Positions 1 through 7,989 of a stretch of 64,000 nucleotides of DNA are shown here, piece after piece. The translations under genes and the position numbers were made by a program. Below the pieces are notes generated by a model. It saw only the letters and a list, made by a program, of their open reading frames with translations, ran no database searches and was not told the DNA's origin. How positions within the stretch are numbered: position 1 is the stretch's first letter; each line of letters begins with the position of its first letter. The stretch is from Candidatus Mcinerneyibacteriota bacterium (lineage in GTDB: Bacteria; Macinerneyibacteriota; Macinerneyibacteria; Macinerneyibacteriales; DSCS01), in NCBI GenBank assembly GCA_016937175.1, contig JAFGWL010000056.1, positions 202,458-266,457 of the forward strand, written 5' to 3'.

Positions 1-138
1 CTCTCCGGCCAGCTGTTCCATAAACCATACCTGGGGAGGAATGCTCACAAAAACAAGGGGTTTCTCGCCGGTACGGGACGAAAAAGACGAGCAGGACCCC
101 AGTATCAAAAGCAGGCCTATATAAAGCAGGCGTTTCAT
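1..138 (-). CDS. ZnuA-like metal ABC transporter binding lipoprotein (5' part only)
   Basis: Only the first 46 codons lie in the window; the gene runs off the left edge. The start ATG (138-136) overlaps the stop of the Fur-family gene as ATGA, so the two are translationally coupled. The product begins MKRLLYIGLLLILGSC, a lipoprotein signal with Cys16, followed by EKPLVFVSIPPQ and FMEQLAGE. That N-terminus is typical of the ZnuA/SitA cluster of periplasmic zinc or manganese binding proteins. It would deliver metal to an ABC permease outside the window. The metal-binding histidines are not visible here, so zinc rather than manganese is inferred only from family and from the adjacent regulator. 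Confidence 0.8.
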   Translation of the reverse strand, partial: MKRLLYIGLLLILGSCSSFSSRTGEKPLVFVSIPPQVWFMEQLAGE

Positions 139-536
139 CCTTGGCTCCTCTCTTTACGTTTGGCCAGGGCTCTGGCACAATCGGAACACAATCCGCTGAA
201 CAGAAGTTTATGCCCCAGAATCGTATAGGAAAACTCCTCTTTCAACTCCTTTTCAATGCTTTTTGAGGGGCAATGGGGGAACATCTTGATTTCATGACAC
301 TCCCGGCAGATAAGAAAATGGCCGTTCTCTTTCCCGCTGTAGTAGTACTTTTTCTCTCCGAAAAAGGAGACGCTGTTGATGCGCCCCTCCTGTTCGAGTC
401 TTTTCAGAGCACGGTAGACTGTGGAAAGATCCGGCTTACCCGGAAGGAGGCTTGCCAGACCTGCAGCGTCAAAAAGCTTAAATTCTGCATCCATCATCTT
501 TTCAATGGACTTCTCTGTAGTCAAAGCTTTCGTCAT
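135..536 (-). CDS. Fur-family metal-responsive repressor (Zur/PerR-like)
   Basis: 133-residue Fur-family regulator. A winged-helix region around residues 25-60 contains PDLSTVYRALKRLEQEG, the family recognition helix. The dimerization half has CRECH and CSDC, two CxxC pairs that form the structural zinc site, and an HFLIC metal-ligand segment. I chose ATG at 536 rather than 554 because AAAGGAG lies just upstream. It is first in an operon with a ZnuA-like gene and has a strong promoter bearing a palindrome, so autoregulation as a zinc uptake repressor (Zur) is likely. PerR, Mur or Fur specificity cannot be excluded from sequence alone. Confidence 0.88.
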   Translation of the reverse strand: MTKALTTEKSIEKMMDAEFKLFDAAGLASLLPGKPDLSTVYRALKRLEQEGRINSVSFFGEKKYYYSGKENGHFLICRECHEIKMFPHCPSKSIEKELKEEFSYTILGHKLLFSGLCSDCARALAKRKERSQG

Positions 537-550
537 AGCAACTCCTTTGC

Positions 551-563
551 GCAAATGATTTGC
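551..563. promoter_or_regulatory. Candidate Fur/Zur operator (13-bp palindrome)
   Basis: GCAAATGATTTGC is a perfect 6-1-6 inverted repeat just downstream of the -10 box of the Fur-family gene, covering its expected transcription start. Position and form fit an autoregulatory metal-dependent operator. No second copy was noticed in the window. Confidence 0.55.
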
Positions 564-567
564 ATTG

Positions 568-595
568 ATTATAAACTCTTTCTCCCCCCTGTCAA
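568..595 (-). promoter_or_regulatory. Strong sigma-70-type promoter for the fur-znuA operon
   Basis: On the minus strand TTGACA (595-590) and TATAAT (573-568) are both consensus, separated by 16 bp. The operator palindrome follows directly. Its -35 box is close to that of a divergent promoter for the nitrilase gene. Confidence 0.75.
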
Positions 596-607
596 GAGAA
601 GGTTTTC

Positions 608-636
608 TTGAATCTTCGCACTCGCTGTGATAGAAT
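608..636 (+). promoter_or_regulatory. Candidate promoter giving a leaderless nitrilase transcript
   Basis: TTGAAT (608-613), 17-bp spacer, TAGAAT (631-636). The start ATG is only 6 bp after the -10 box and there is no Shine-Dalgarno sequence, so the transcript would start at or beside the A of the ATG. Confidence 0.45.
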
Positions 637-642
637 AGCCTT

Positions 643-1410
643 ATGATTACTGCATTTTATCAATTTCATCCCCTTTTCGGGGAGCGGGATAAAAACCTCC
701 AGATGATCCGGGCAGGGACAAAAAAGAGGGAGTTCGACCTGCTTGTCCTTCCGGAACTCTGCACCACGGGATATGCCCTGGCCCCTGAGGAACGTGACCT
801 CCTGAGTGAACCGATCCCGGACGGCCCTACGACCTCATTTTTCCTCCGTTACTCGCGGGAAAAGAAGATTACCATCGTCTGGGGAATGGCCGAGCGCGAT
901 GGAGATCGCTTCTTTAACAGCGCCGTCCTGGTCCATAACGGCTTCTTTTTGGGAAAATACAGAAAAATCCATCTTTTTCTTGATGAAAAAGACCTCTTTT
1001 CTCCCGGCGACCTTCCTCTGACCGTCTGGGATGTCGACGGCATACGGATCGGAGTCATGATCTGTTTCGACTGGGCCTTCCCTGAAGCAGCCCGGACTCT
1101 GGCGTTCAGGGGCGCTCAAGTAATCGCCCATCCTGCCAATCTTGTCCTGCCCCTGTGTCAGAAAGCCATGCCTGTCCGGGCTCTGGAAAACCGCATCTTT
1201 ACCGTGACCGCAAACAGAACGGGGAAAGAGCACGGACTCCGATTTACCGGAAAAAGCCTGATCTGCGGCCCCGACGGGAAGATCCTCTCCCGGGCCCGCA
1301 AGAGCAACTCTTTCGGTTCTGCAGAAATCGACCCTGCCCAAGCCTCGGATAAGAAAGTGACTCCTCGAAACTCTGTCTTCGAAGACCGCAGGCCGTCATT
1401 TTACCTTTGA
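643..1410 (+). CDS. Carbon-nitrogen hydrolase (nitrilase superfamily, omega-amidase-like)
   Basis: 255-residue single-domain nitrilase-fold amidohydrolase, cytoplasmic. The catalytic triad is visible: Glu38 in LPELCTTGY, Lys108 in KYRKIHLF and Cys141 in GVMICFDWAFPE. Length matches small nitrilases such as omega-amidase (2-oxoglutaramate/2-oxosuccinamate amidase). The exact substrate cannot be read from the sequence. No Shine-Dalgarno sequence precedes the ATG; a promoter-like pair places the start site at the ATG. It ends within 12 bp of the GAF/HD-GYP start codon, so the two are probably cotranscribed. Confidence 0.88.
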   Translation: MITAFYQFHPLFGERDKNLQMIRAGTKKREFDLLVLPELCTTGYALAPEERDLLSEPIPDGPTTSFFLRYSREKKITIVWGMAERDGDRFFNSAVLVHNGFFLGKYRKIHLFLDEKDLFSPGDLPLTVWDVDGIRIGVMICFDWAFPEAARTLAFRGAQVIAHPANLVLPLCQKAMPVRALENRIFTVTANRTGKEHGLRFTGKSLICGPDGKILSRARKSNSFGSAEIDPAQASDKKVTPRNSVFEDRRPSFYL

Positions 1411-1421
1411 AAGGAGCCTGT

Positions 1422-3008
1422 ATGGAAAACAGGAGCATTTATGACCAACGTCTGACAGAAATGCTTGATAAAGTCGCTGATGAGATCAAAAACTACTCTA
1501 TCAGCTTCATCAGCCATATCAAGAAACTCGCTGAGATCGGGATCTCCCTCACTTCAGAGAAGAATATCACCAAGATCCTTGAAATGATCGTAGAAGAGGC
1601 CAAAAACTTTACCAATGCTGATGCCGGGACGCTCTACTCGGTGAGTGGAGACCGCCTGATCTTCGAGATCCTCTACAACGATACTCTGGGTATTAAACAG
1701 GGCGGAACAACGGGAACTCCCATCAAACTTCCCCCTGTCCCCATCCACGAACAGAATGTCTCAGGCTATGTGGCCAAAAAAGGAGAGATCATCAATATTC
1801 CTGATGTCTATAAAGACAACTCCTTTGATTTTACTGGCCCCAAAAAATATGATGCCCAGACCGGCTACCGCTCCCGTTCTTTTCTGGTAGTCCCCCTCCG
1901 GGACCATGAGAATACCATCATCGGGGTCCTTCAGCTCATCAACGCCAAAAACAAAGATACCGGCGAAGTCATCCCCTTTGCCCCTGAATATGAGGATATC
2001 ATCTATTCCCTTGCCTCTCAGGCTGCCGTGGCCATCACCAATGCCCAGCTGATCAAGGACATAGAGCAGATGCTCAACTCCTTTGTCAAAGTCATGGCCA
2101 CAGCCATTGATGAACGGACTCCCTACAACAGGGACCATACCGCCCGTGTGGCCTGTTATACGGTAGCCCTGGCCAGCCGCATCAATGAGATCAGCGAGGG
2201 TAAGTACAAAGACCTCTATTTCACCGAAGAGAAACTGGCCGAGTTGAATATGGCCGCCTGGCTTCATGATGTAGGAAAAGTGACCACCCCGGATATTGTG
2301 ATGGATAAATCGACCAAGCTGGAATGCAAGATGGACCGTCTGGAACTGATCCTTCAGCGCATAGAACTTTTGCGAAAAGACTGCAGCCTCCAGGAGCTTT
2401 CCGGGACACTGGACGAGAAAAAAGCCAAAGAGATGCTGGAGCGCCTTTCCCGTTATGAAGATTTTCTCATCAAAGCCAATCAGCCGGCAGAATCCCTGAA
2501 TAAATCCGATCTTGCCCTGCTTGACGAGATCCGCGCCTTTCGTTTTAAGGACCACATGGGAATCCCCCGGCAGGTGATCACAGAAGAGGAGTATACCAAT
2601 CTCTCTATTCCGCGGGGGACTCTCAACCCCGAGGAAAGGGCCATTATGGAAAACCATGTCCTGGTCACCGAAAAGCTTCTGACCAACATGCCCTTTATCA
2701 AAAAATATAAAAATGTTCCCGAGATCGCTTCCTCCCATCATGAAAAGATCGACGGCAGCGGCTACCCCCATCATCTGAAAGGCGAAGAGATCCCCATCGG
2801 CGGAAAGATCATGGCCATTGCTGACTTTTTCGATGCCCTGACCGCAAGTGACCGCCCCTATAAAAAGGCCATGACTCCCGACCAGGCCTTTGAGATCCTG
2901 GAAAAAAGCGCTGAGCGGGGAGAAGTGGATAAAGAACTTTTACAGATCTTCCGTGACAGCAAGATCTATGCAACGGATACACACAAGAAAGGAGTCTTTG
3001 AGACATGA
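1422..3008 (+). CDS. GAF-HD-GYP domain protein, probable cyclic-di-GMP phosphodiesterase
   Basis: 528 residues. An N-terminal helical stretch is followed by a GAF sensor domain (about residues 40-210) and an HD-GYP domain. HDVGK supplies the metal-binding HD pair, and HHEKIDGSGYP plus ADFFDALTASDRPYKK are the GYP signatures. About 100 residues, partly coiled-coil-like, separate HDVGK from the next conserved histidine, more than in compact HD-GYP enzymes. HD-GYP proteins usually hydrolyse c-di-GMP to pGpG or GMP; activity here is inferred from intact motifs. ATG 1422 is preferred because GAAAGGAG precedes it. The stop overlaps the next start (ATGA), indicating coupling to the M50 protease. Confidence 0.9.
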   Translation: MENRSIYDQRLTEMLDKVADEIKNYSISFISHIKKLAEIGISLTSEKNITKILEMIVEEAKNFTNADAGTLYSVSGDRLIFEILYNDTLGIKQGGTTGTPIKLPPVPIHEQNVSGYVAKKGEIINIPDVYKDNSFDFTGPKKYDAQTGYRSRSFLVVPLRDHENTIIGVLQLINAKNKDTGEVIPFAPEYEDIIYSLASQAAVAITNAQLIKDIEQMLNSFVKVMATAIDERTPYNRDHTARVACYTVALASRINEISEGKYKDLYFTEEKLAELNMAAWLHDVGKVTTPDIVMDKSTKLECKMDRLELILQRIELLRKDCSLQELSGTLDEKKAKEMLERLSRYEDFLIKANQPAESLNKSDLALLDEIRAFRFKDHMGIPRQVITEEEYTNLSIPRGTLNPEERAIMENHVLVTEKLLTNMPFIKKYKNVPEIASSHHEKIDGSGYPHHLKGEEIPIGGKIMAIADFFDALTASDRPYKKAMTPDQAFEILEKSAERGEVDKELLQIFRDSKIYATDTHKKGVFET

Positions 3009-3649
3009 TCAACGACATCGCCATCATCCCCCTGCAGATACTGGCCCTTCTCTATGCCATTGTCATCCACGAGTGGGCCCACGGGTTTGCCGCTTATAAG
3101 ATGGGAGACAATACAGCCTACTATATGGGCCGGCTCACGCTGAACCCCATACGGCATATGGATCTCTTCGGCACGGTCCTTCTGCCCCTTCTTCTCATCG
3201 TCACCCGCTCTCCTATCCTGTTCGGCTGGGCCAAGCCTGTTCCCGTCAATCCCAATAATTTCAGGGACTTCAAAAAGGGTGAAGTAGTGGTCTCTCTTGC
3301 GGGGGTCACAGCCAACATCCTTTCTGCGCTGCTCTTCACAGCCCTGGTCTTTATTCTCCGTCCCTATTCGCGGACCCCTTTTGTCCAGCCGATGATCTTC
3401 TTTTTCATCATCGCATCGGTGATCAATGTCATCCTTTTCGCCTTCAACCTTATCCCGATTCCGCCGCTGGACGGCTCTCATATCCTCATGCTTCTTTTAC
3501 CTCCCAAGCAGGCTATGGTCTTCAACCGGATCGCACCCTACGGTTTTGTCATCATCCTGGGACTTCTTCTTGTGGGCGTTATCGACGTCTACCTGCGCCT
3601 TGTCCTGAACCTTTACTTCACCCTGACAGGCCTGCCCCTGATCTTTTGA
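3005..3649 (+). CDS. Site-2-type (M50) membrane zinc metalloprotease
   Basis: 214 residues, strongly hydrophobic with about five to six membrane segments. HEWAHGF near residue 20 is the HExxH zinc motif and NLIPIPPLDGSHIL supplies the NPxxDG-like third-ligand motif; together they define the M50 family (the short type without PDZ domain, as in YwhC/RseP-related proteins). Such enzymes cut transmembrane segments of substrates such as anti-sigma factors. No anti-sigma partner is nearby. Start overlaps the HD-GYP stop codon. Confidence 0.9.
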   Translation: MINDIAIIPLQILALLYAIVIHEWAHGFAAYKMGDNTAYYMGRLTLNPIRHMDLFGTVLLPLLLIVTRSPILFGWAKPVPVNPNNFRDFKKGEVVVSLAGVTANILSALLFTALVFILRPYSRTPFVQPMIFFFIIASVINVILFAFNLIPIPPLDGSHILMLLLPPKQAMVFNRIAPYGFVIILGLLLVGVIDVYLRLVLNLYFTLTGLPLIF

Positions 3650-3654
3650 TCCCT

Positions 3655-4452
3655 ATGGTAAATCTGGAAAACATGACGCCGTTTACCGAGATTCCTCAGG
3701 GAGAGCTCTCCGGCCCCTTTCACCGGGATCCCGGAGGAGGGTTGTTTCTTCTCATAGAGATACCTCCAGAAGGGGTCCGAAGCCTTATTGACGGGCTTCT
3801 TTCCCTGGGAGGGACGAAGAGCAGCCCTGATACCGTCCGGCTTATCATCACCGTCCATCAGAAAGAGGCCCCTCTCCTCCTTACGGAACAGTTCCTCAGC
3901 CTTTCCCGTACAAAAGAGAAATATGCCGAATTCTTTTCAGGGGAAAGACAATCCATGGCCTTTTTCTATTCGTCAGAAGGCAAACGCTTCTTTATCCTGG
4001 CCAGGCAAGTCCGACTTGACGAAAGCCTTAAAGAAGAGCTTCTGGCCATGAGAGACCCCTCTTATCCTGCCGTTCACCGGATCCCCCTCTCCCAGGCGGA
4101 TCTCACACCCTTCCTCAAACCTTTCTATTTTTTCTATCGGTTTGAAGAAAATGCTCTCACAGACCCGTCTCTTTTGAGAAGATTGGATGACGGCGCCCTC
4201 TTGTCGGGCCCTTTCACCCTCTGGACAGGACGGGATCACGAAGGTTCTTTTCTCCTTTCAGACACTCCGCTAAGATCCCTTGCGCCTGAAAAGGAAAACT
4301 GTCACCCACTGGAGGAAGCAGCCCTGCCCTATGCTTTTTCAACGACAGCGGGGATCATATTCAGGATCATTATCGACAAGGAGGGACTGAAAGAATTGAA
4401 AGCAAAAGGAGACTGCAAAAAGTATGAAGAAAGATATCCTTTCTGGAATTAG
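3655..4452 (+). CDS. Unknown conserved-context protein between M50 protease and lytic transglycosylase
   Basis: About 265 residues; I do not recognise the family. No signal peptide or clear membrane segment; charged and aromatic-rich, with a plausible soluble alpha/beta composition. Start is uncertain: TTG 3646 overlaps the upstream stop, ATG 3655 is the first ATG, and ATG 3673 is also possible; none has a good ribosome site, so translation may depend on coupling. It overlaps the next gene by 29 bp in another frame. Codon use looks like the neighbours. Position in the operon suggests an envelope or signalling role, but that is only context. Confidence 0.65.
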   Translation: MVNLENMTPFTEIPQGELSGPFHRDPGGGLFLLIEIPPEGVRSLIDGLLSLGGTKSSPDTVRLIITVHQKEAPLLLTEQFLSLSRTKEKYAEFFSGERQSMAFFYSSEGKRFFILARQVRLDESLKEELLAMRDPSYPAVHRIPLSQADLTPFLKPFYFFYRFEENALTDPSLLRRLDDGALLSGPFTLWTGRDHEGSFLLSDTPLRSLAPEKENCHPLEEAALPYAFSTTAGIIFRIIIDKEGLKELKAKGDCKKYEERYPFWN

Positions 4453-6334
4453 CATTTCCCTCCTCCTTTTCTTCCTCTTCTATATCCCCGGCTGCTCCCT
4501 GATCAGGCGGCCCTCTCCTCCCCGCCCCTATTACACACTGGCCCTTGAAAAACTCGCTGAAAAAGAACCCTCTGCAGCCGCCAGGCTCCTCTTATCCGTA
4601 AGCCCCGATGAGGAAATCTACCCGGCTGCTCTCATCCGGGGGCTGGAAGCCGCCCGAGGGAAAGACGATGACCTCTATGCCCGGTTCCTTTCCCGCCTGG
4701 CAGGGATCCTGCCCCGTTACCCCTTCCTGGATGACTACTACTATTTTGCCCTCATGCGTCAGCAGGCTGACCGGGGGGATTACAGCTATCTTCTGACCTA
4801 TAGGGATTATTTTGACCTTGTCGAAGAAGAGGACCTCTATAAGGAGCTCCTGTTTTTCCATGTGAAAGCCCTCATGAAAGCCGGAATGGAAGAAGAGGCT
4901 CTAAGAGAAGCGATTTCCCTCTATCCGAGACGCCTTCCGGGGAAAGAACGGGAAATCCTGGAGGAGCTGATCATCTCTCTTCTTCAAAAGGATTCCCTCT
5001 CTCTTCAGGGCCCCGAATGGAGCCTCTTGTCCCGCCTTCCCTTACGTACTTCACGGGTAAGACAAATTCTGTCCCGTCACTATGAAGACACTCGTTTCTG
5101 GTGGGAGACGGCCTCGCGCTTCCTCTCCCTGCGTGAACTGACCGCCATAGGCGGTGAAAAAAACGGCTATATCCTGGCGCGCCGTCTCAACGGATCCCCT
5201 TCCAATGACCGCGTGCGGAACCTTATCGCCGGCTATCTGGATGACCCTGCCCTGAAATACCCCTCTCCCCTGGCTGCTCTCTTTCTTTCTCTTTTCCCCG
5301 ATGACCTCAGGAGCTTCTCTTTTTTCCCTCTGCTGGATGATGAAGCTTCCGAAAAAGCAGCCGGGCGGTTGTTCAAAGCCCTTCTGGAAGAACGCCGTTA
5401 CGATACTCTGAAGAAATGGCTCTCGGCGTGGAACCGGGAAGAAGAAACCTTCAGCAACGAAACCCGGTCCCGTTTCCTCTTCTGGGAGACTCTCTTAAAT
5501 ATACAAGAGAGGGGGCTGACGCCGGAAGATGAGGATAGGCTTGCCGAATGCAGCCGCCTGGCACCTCTGTCCTATTACCATATCCGGGCTGCCCGCCTCC
5601 TGGGCCTTTCTCCCCTGGACCCCCGCCTCTTCTCGCCCTCACAGACACGAAACCGGCCGGACCCGAAAATGGACTCTCTCCTCACGGCCCTGGATGCCTA
5701 TGACGACACCGAGGGGATCCGGCTGATCCAACTTTCCATCGATAACGACCATTTCTTCGACAATCTTCCTTTGTTTATGGATCTCTATGCCCAAGAGCAT
5801 GAATATGACTGGATGATCCTGAGCGCCCGCTACCTCTGGAAGGCTGAAGGCCCCTCAGAAAGGCTGCTCCCCTATCTCTATCCCCGCGGTTTCGAAGAAG
5901 AGATCCGTTCCCACAGCGCCATGTCTGCAGAAAAAACCCCCCTGGTCTTTGCTGTCATCCATCAGGAAAGCCGTTTTTCTCCTTCAGCGGTCTCACGGGC
6001 AGGAGCCCGCGGACTCATGCAGCTGATGCCTGCCACTTTCCAAGGCCTGGTACAGGCCGCCGGGGAAGCAGACAAGGAACAGGACCCGTTTGACATCCAT
6101 ACCAATATCAAAGCCGGCACCCTCTATCTGAGGAGGCTTCTGGGCCGGTTCACAGAAAGAGAATATGCCCTGGCTGCTTATAATGCCGGTCCTCACCGGC
6201 TTCAACTCTGGAGAGAGGAGTTCGGTTCACGCCCTCCTGAAGAGTTCGTCGAACTCATCCCCTTCACCGAGACAAGAAATTATATCTACAGGGTCATCGC
6301 CCTGGAAGAGATCTACCGGGCCCTTGGCCCGTGA
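4424..6334 (+). CDS. Lytic murein transglycosylase lipoprotein (SLT domain)
   Basis: 636 residues. The signal ends FYIPGC, a lipoprotein processing site near residue 24. A long helical superhelix-like region (roughly 50-490), as in Slt70, is followed by a C-terminal SLT catalytic domain. Glu515 in VIHQESRFSP is the expected acid catalyst; GARGLMQLMPAT and ALAAYNAGP are family signatures. It would cleave peptidoglycan glycan strands to 1,6-anhydroMurNAc in the periplasm. Start ATG 4424 follows AAAAGGAG inside the upstream gene. The stop overlaps the presumed first codons of the aminotransferase gene. Confidence 0.92.
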   Translation: MKKDILSGISISLLLFFLFYIPGCSLIRRPSPPRPYYTLALEKLAEKEPSAAARLLLSVSPDEEIYPAALIRGLEAARGKDDDLYARFLSRLAGILPRYPFLDDYYYFALMRQQADRGDYSYLLTYRDYFDLVEEEDLYKELLFFHVKALMKAGMEEEALREAISLYPRRLPGKEREILEELIISLLQKDSLSLQGPEWSLLSRLPLRTSRVRQILSRHYEDTRFWWETASRFLSLRELTAIGGEKNGYILARRLNGSPSNDRVRNLIAGYLDDPALKYPSPLAALFLSLFPDDLRSFSFFPLLDDEASEKAAGRLFKALLEERRYDTLKKWLSAWNREEETFSNETRSRFLFWETLLNIQERGLTPEDEDRLAECSRLAPLSYYHIRAARLLGLSPLDPRLFSPSQTRNRPDPKMDSLLTALDAYDDTEGIRLIQLSIDNDHFFDNLPLFMDLYAQEHEYDWMILSARYLWKAEGPSERLLPYLYPRGFEEEIRSHSAMSAEKTPLVFAVIHQESRFSPSAVSRAGARGLMQLMPATFQGLVQAAGEADKEQDPFDIHTNIKAGTLYLRRLLGRFTEREYALAAYNAGPHRLQLWREEFGSRPPEEFVELIPFTETRNYIYRVIALEEIYRALGP

Positions 6335-6345
6335 AAGGAGAAGTC

Positions 6346-7527
6346 CTGAAATACGATTTTGATAAAATCGTGGACAGACTGGGGACAGACAGTGTCAAAT
6401 GGGACGGGACAGAGGGCCTCTTCCAGAAGAAAGGGCTGCTCCCTCTCTGGGTGGCTGATATGGACTTTCCTTCTCCCCCTGAAGTCACCCGGGCCCTCGT
6501 AAAAAGGGCCCGCCATCCGGCCTACGGCTATACACTCACAAGCAGCCGGTATTATGCTGCTGTCCGTCATTGGCTTTTCAGGCGGTTCCGGTGGGAAGTA
6601 GCAGAAGAAGATATTCTGACGACCCCCGGGATAGTCACAGCCTTAGCCCTTTGTGTAGAGGCCTTTACAGCCATCGGAGACGAAGTCATCATCCAGCCCC
6701 CGGTCTATCCCCCCTTTTTCTCAGTGGTCAATCAAGCCCGCCGGCGCCTTCTCTTAAACCCTCTCTGTGAAGCAGAGGGAACATATCGCATGGATCTGGA
6801 TGATTTAAAGAAGAAGATCTCTCCCAAGACAAAACTCCTGCTCCTCTGCAGTCCCCACAATCCCGTGGGGCGGGTCTGGTCAAGGCAGGAACTGGAAGAT
6901 CTGGGAGAAATCTGCGAAAAACACGGGATCATCGTGGTCTCCGATGAGATCCATGCCGACCTCGTCTTTTCGGGGCATACTCATATTCCTACTGCCCGAA
7001 GCCATCCCGGACTCGCCGGACGGACTGTTACCTGCACCTCCCCGAGCAAGACCTTCAATATCCCGGGCCTCTACGGCTCCAACATCATCATCTCTGATGC
7101 AGCGCTTAAAAAAGCCTACCAGGCTGTTTTGGAACGCTTCCACCTCTCCTCCCTTAACATCTTTGCCCTGGAAGCGGCCGTTGCAGCCTACTCCTTCGGA
7201 GAGCCCTGGCTTGAAAGCCTGCTGGAATACCTTTATAAGAATCTTCATTATCTGAAAAAGCGTCTTGACAAGATCCCGGGCATCGAATTTTCAGTTCTCC
7301 CTCAGGGAACTACCCTCGCCTGGGTAAGTTTCAAGCCCTGGATGGAAAAAGGGCTGGATGTTAAAGAGATCGTCACAGGACGGGCCGGAATCGCACTGAA
7401 TGACGGAATCGACTTCGGGGAACCCGGAAACGGATATATGCGGCTGAACTTCGCCTGTCCCAGGCCGCTGCTCAGGCATGCCCTGGACCGCCTGGAAAAG
7501 GCGGCCCGCTTCGTTTGGCCCGAATAG
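6346..7527 (+). CDS. MalY/PatB-type PLP cystathionine beta-lyase / aminotransferase class I-II
   Basis: About 393 residues. N-terminus KYDFDKIVDRLGTDSVKWDG and then LPLWVADMDFPSPPEV are hallmarks of the MalY/PatB group, which cleaves C-S bonds of cystathionine or cysteine. The PLP lysine is in TSPSKTFNIPGL (about residue 235). The start needs care: GTG 6331 overlaps the upstream stop, but the family N-terminus aligns with CTG 6346, which lies 5 bp after AAAGGAG. I therefore favour a rare CTG start. As a beta-lyase it could feed homocysteine or sulfide metabolism, linking loosely to the cysteine/methionine genes 40 kb away. Confidence 0.88.
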   Translation: MKYDFDKIVDRLGTDSVKWDGTEGLFQKKGLLPLWVADMDFPSPPEVTRALVKRARHPAYGYTLTSSRYYAAVRHWLFRRFRWEVAEEDILTTPGIVTALALCVEAFTAIGDEVIIQPPVYPPFFSVVNQARRRLLLNPLCEAEGTYRMDLDDLKKKISPKTKLLLLCSPHNPVGRVWSRQELEDLGEICEKHGIIVVSDEIHADLVFSGHTHIPTARSHPGLAGRTVTCTSPSKTFNIPGLYGSNIIISDAALKKAYQAVLERFHLSSLNIFALEAAVAAYSFGEPWLESLLEYLYKNLHYLKKRLDKIPGIEFSVLPQGTTLAWVSFKPWMEKGLDVKEIVTGRAGIALNDGIDFGEPGNGYMRLNFACPRPLLRHALDRLEKAARFVWPE

Positions 7528-7529
7528 GC

Positions 7530-7877
7530 TTACTCTTTTTTCTTCCCGCCGTCTATGATCTTCTGGGCCTCTTCGGCCTTCTTGACGATCCACCGTCCGA
7601 TATTGAGAGCCGCCCGGGGTGTCAAAGCAACCTTGGCTACCACTTCGCGGATCACATCGGAGCCTTCTTCAAAATCGAGAGGCCTTTCATTTCCGAAGAG
7701 ATGGTGTTCGATATGTTCGATCTCCAGAGACGTCGGCATGGATTTCCTGTCAAAATAGAGGTTCAGCGTCAGCAGGCCATCGGGAGAGATCCCCCCGAAG
7801 ATCCCGTTGACCACCGGAGTGAACTCAAATTCCTCCAGATTTCTGTAAGAGATCTTCAGCTTTTTTCCCTCTTCCAT
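7530..7877 (-). CDS. Small conserved protein, possibly DUF3467-like
   Basis: 115 residues, soluble, no signal. FTPVVNGIFGGISPDGLLTL followed later by VALTPRAALNIGRWIVKKAEEAQK resembles the pattern of small DUF3467-type proteins (beta-rich core, then a TP-x-A helix), but I cannot confirm this by eye. A strong AAAGGAGG lies before the ATG at 7877, supporting a real gene. It is convergent with the aminotransferase gene, 2 bp away. Function unknown. Confidence 0.7.
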   Translation of the reverse strand: MEEGKKLKISYRNLEEFEFTPVVNGIFGGISPDGLLTLNLYFDRKSMPTSLEIEHIEHHLFGNERPLDFEEGSDVIREVVAKVALTPRAALNIGRWIVKKAEEAQKIIDGGKKKE

Positions 7878-7938
7878 GATTCCTCCTTTGGTAAGTGAAG
7901 ATTTCCCGCCTGCGTACTTCCTCTGCGGGAAATCCGTG

Positions 7939-7966
7939 TTGACATCAACTCAATTTACCATAAAAT
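7939..7966 (+). promoter_or_regulatory. Promoter of the DUF47-pit operon
   Basis: TTGACA (7939-7944), 16-bp spacer, TAAAAT (7961-7966), 24 bp before the DUF47 start codon. No obvious PHO-box-like direct repeat was seen around it. Confidence 0.6.
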
Positions 7967-7989
7967 CTATGTATCGTGAAGGAGGAGTC

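Noticed and set aside
1761-2774. 337-codon open frame antisense to the HD-GYP gene
   Set aside because: It lies wholly opposite a well-supported gene, has no ribosome site, and its translation lacks any recognisable fold; it is a shadow of the HD-GYP codon pattern.
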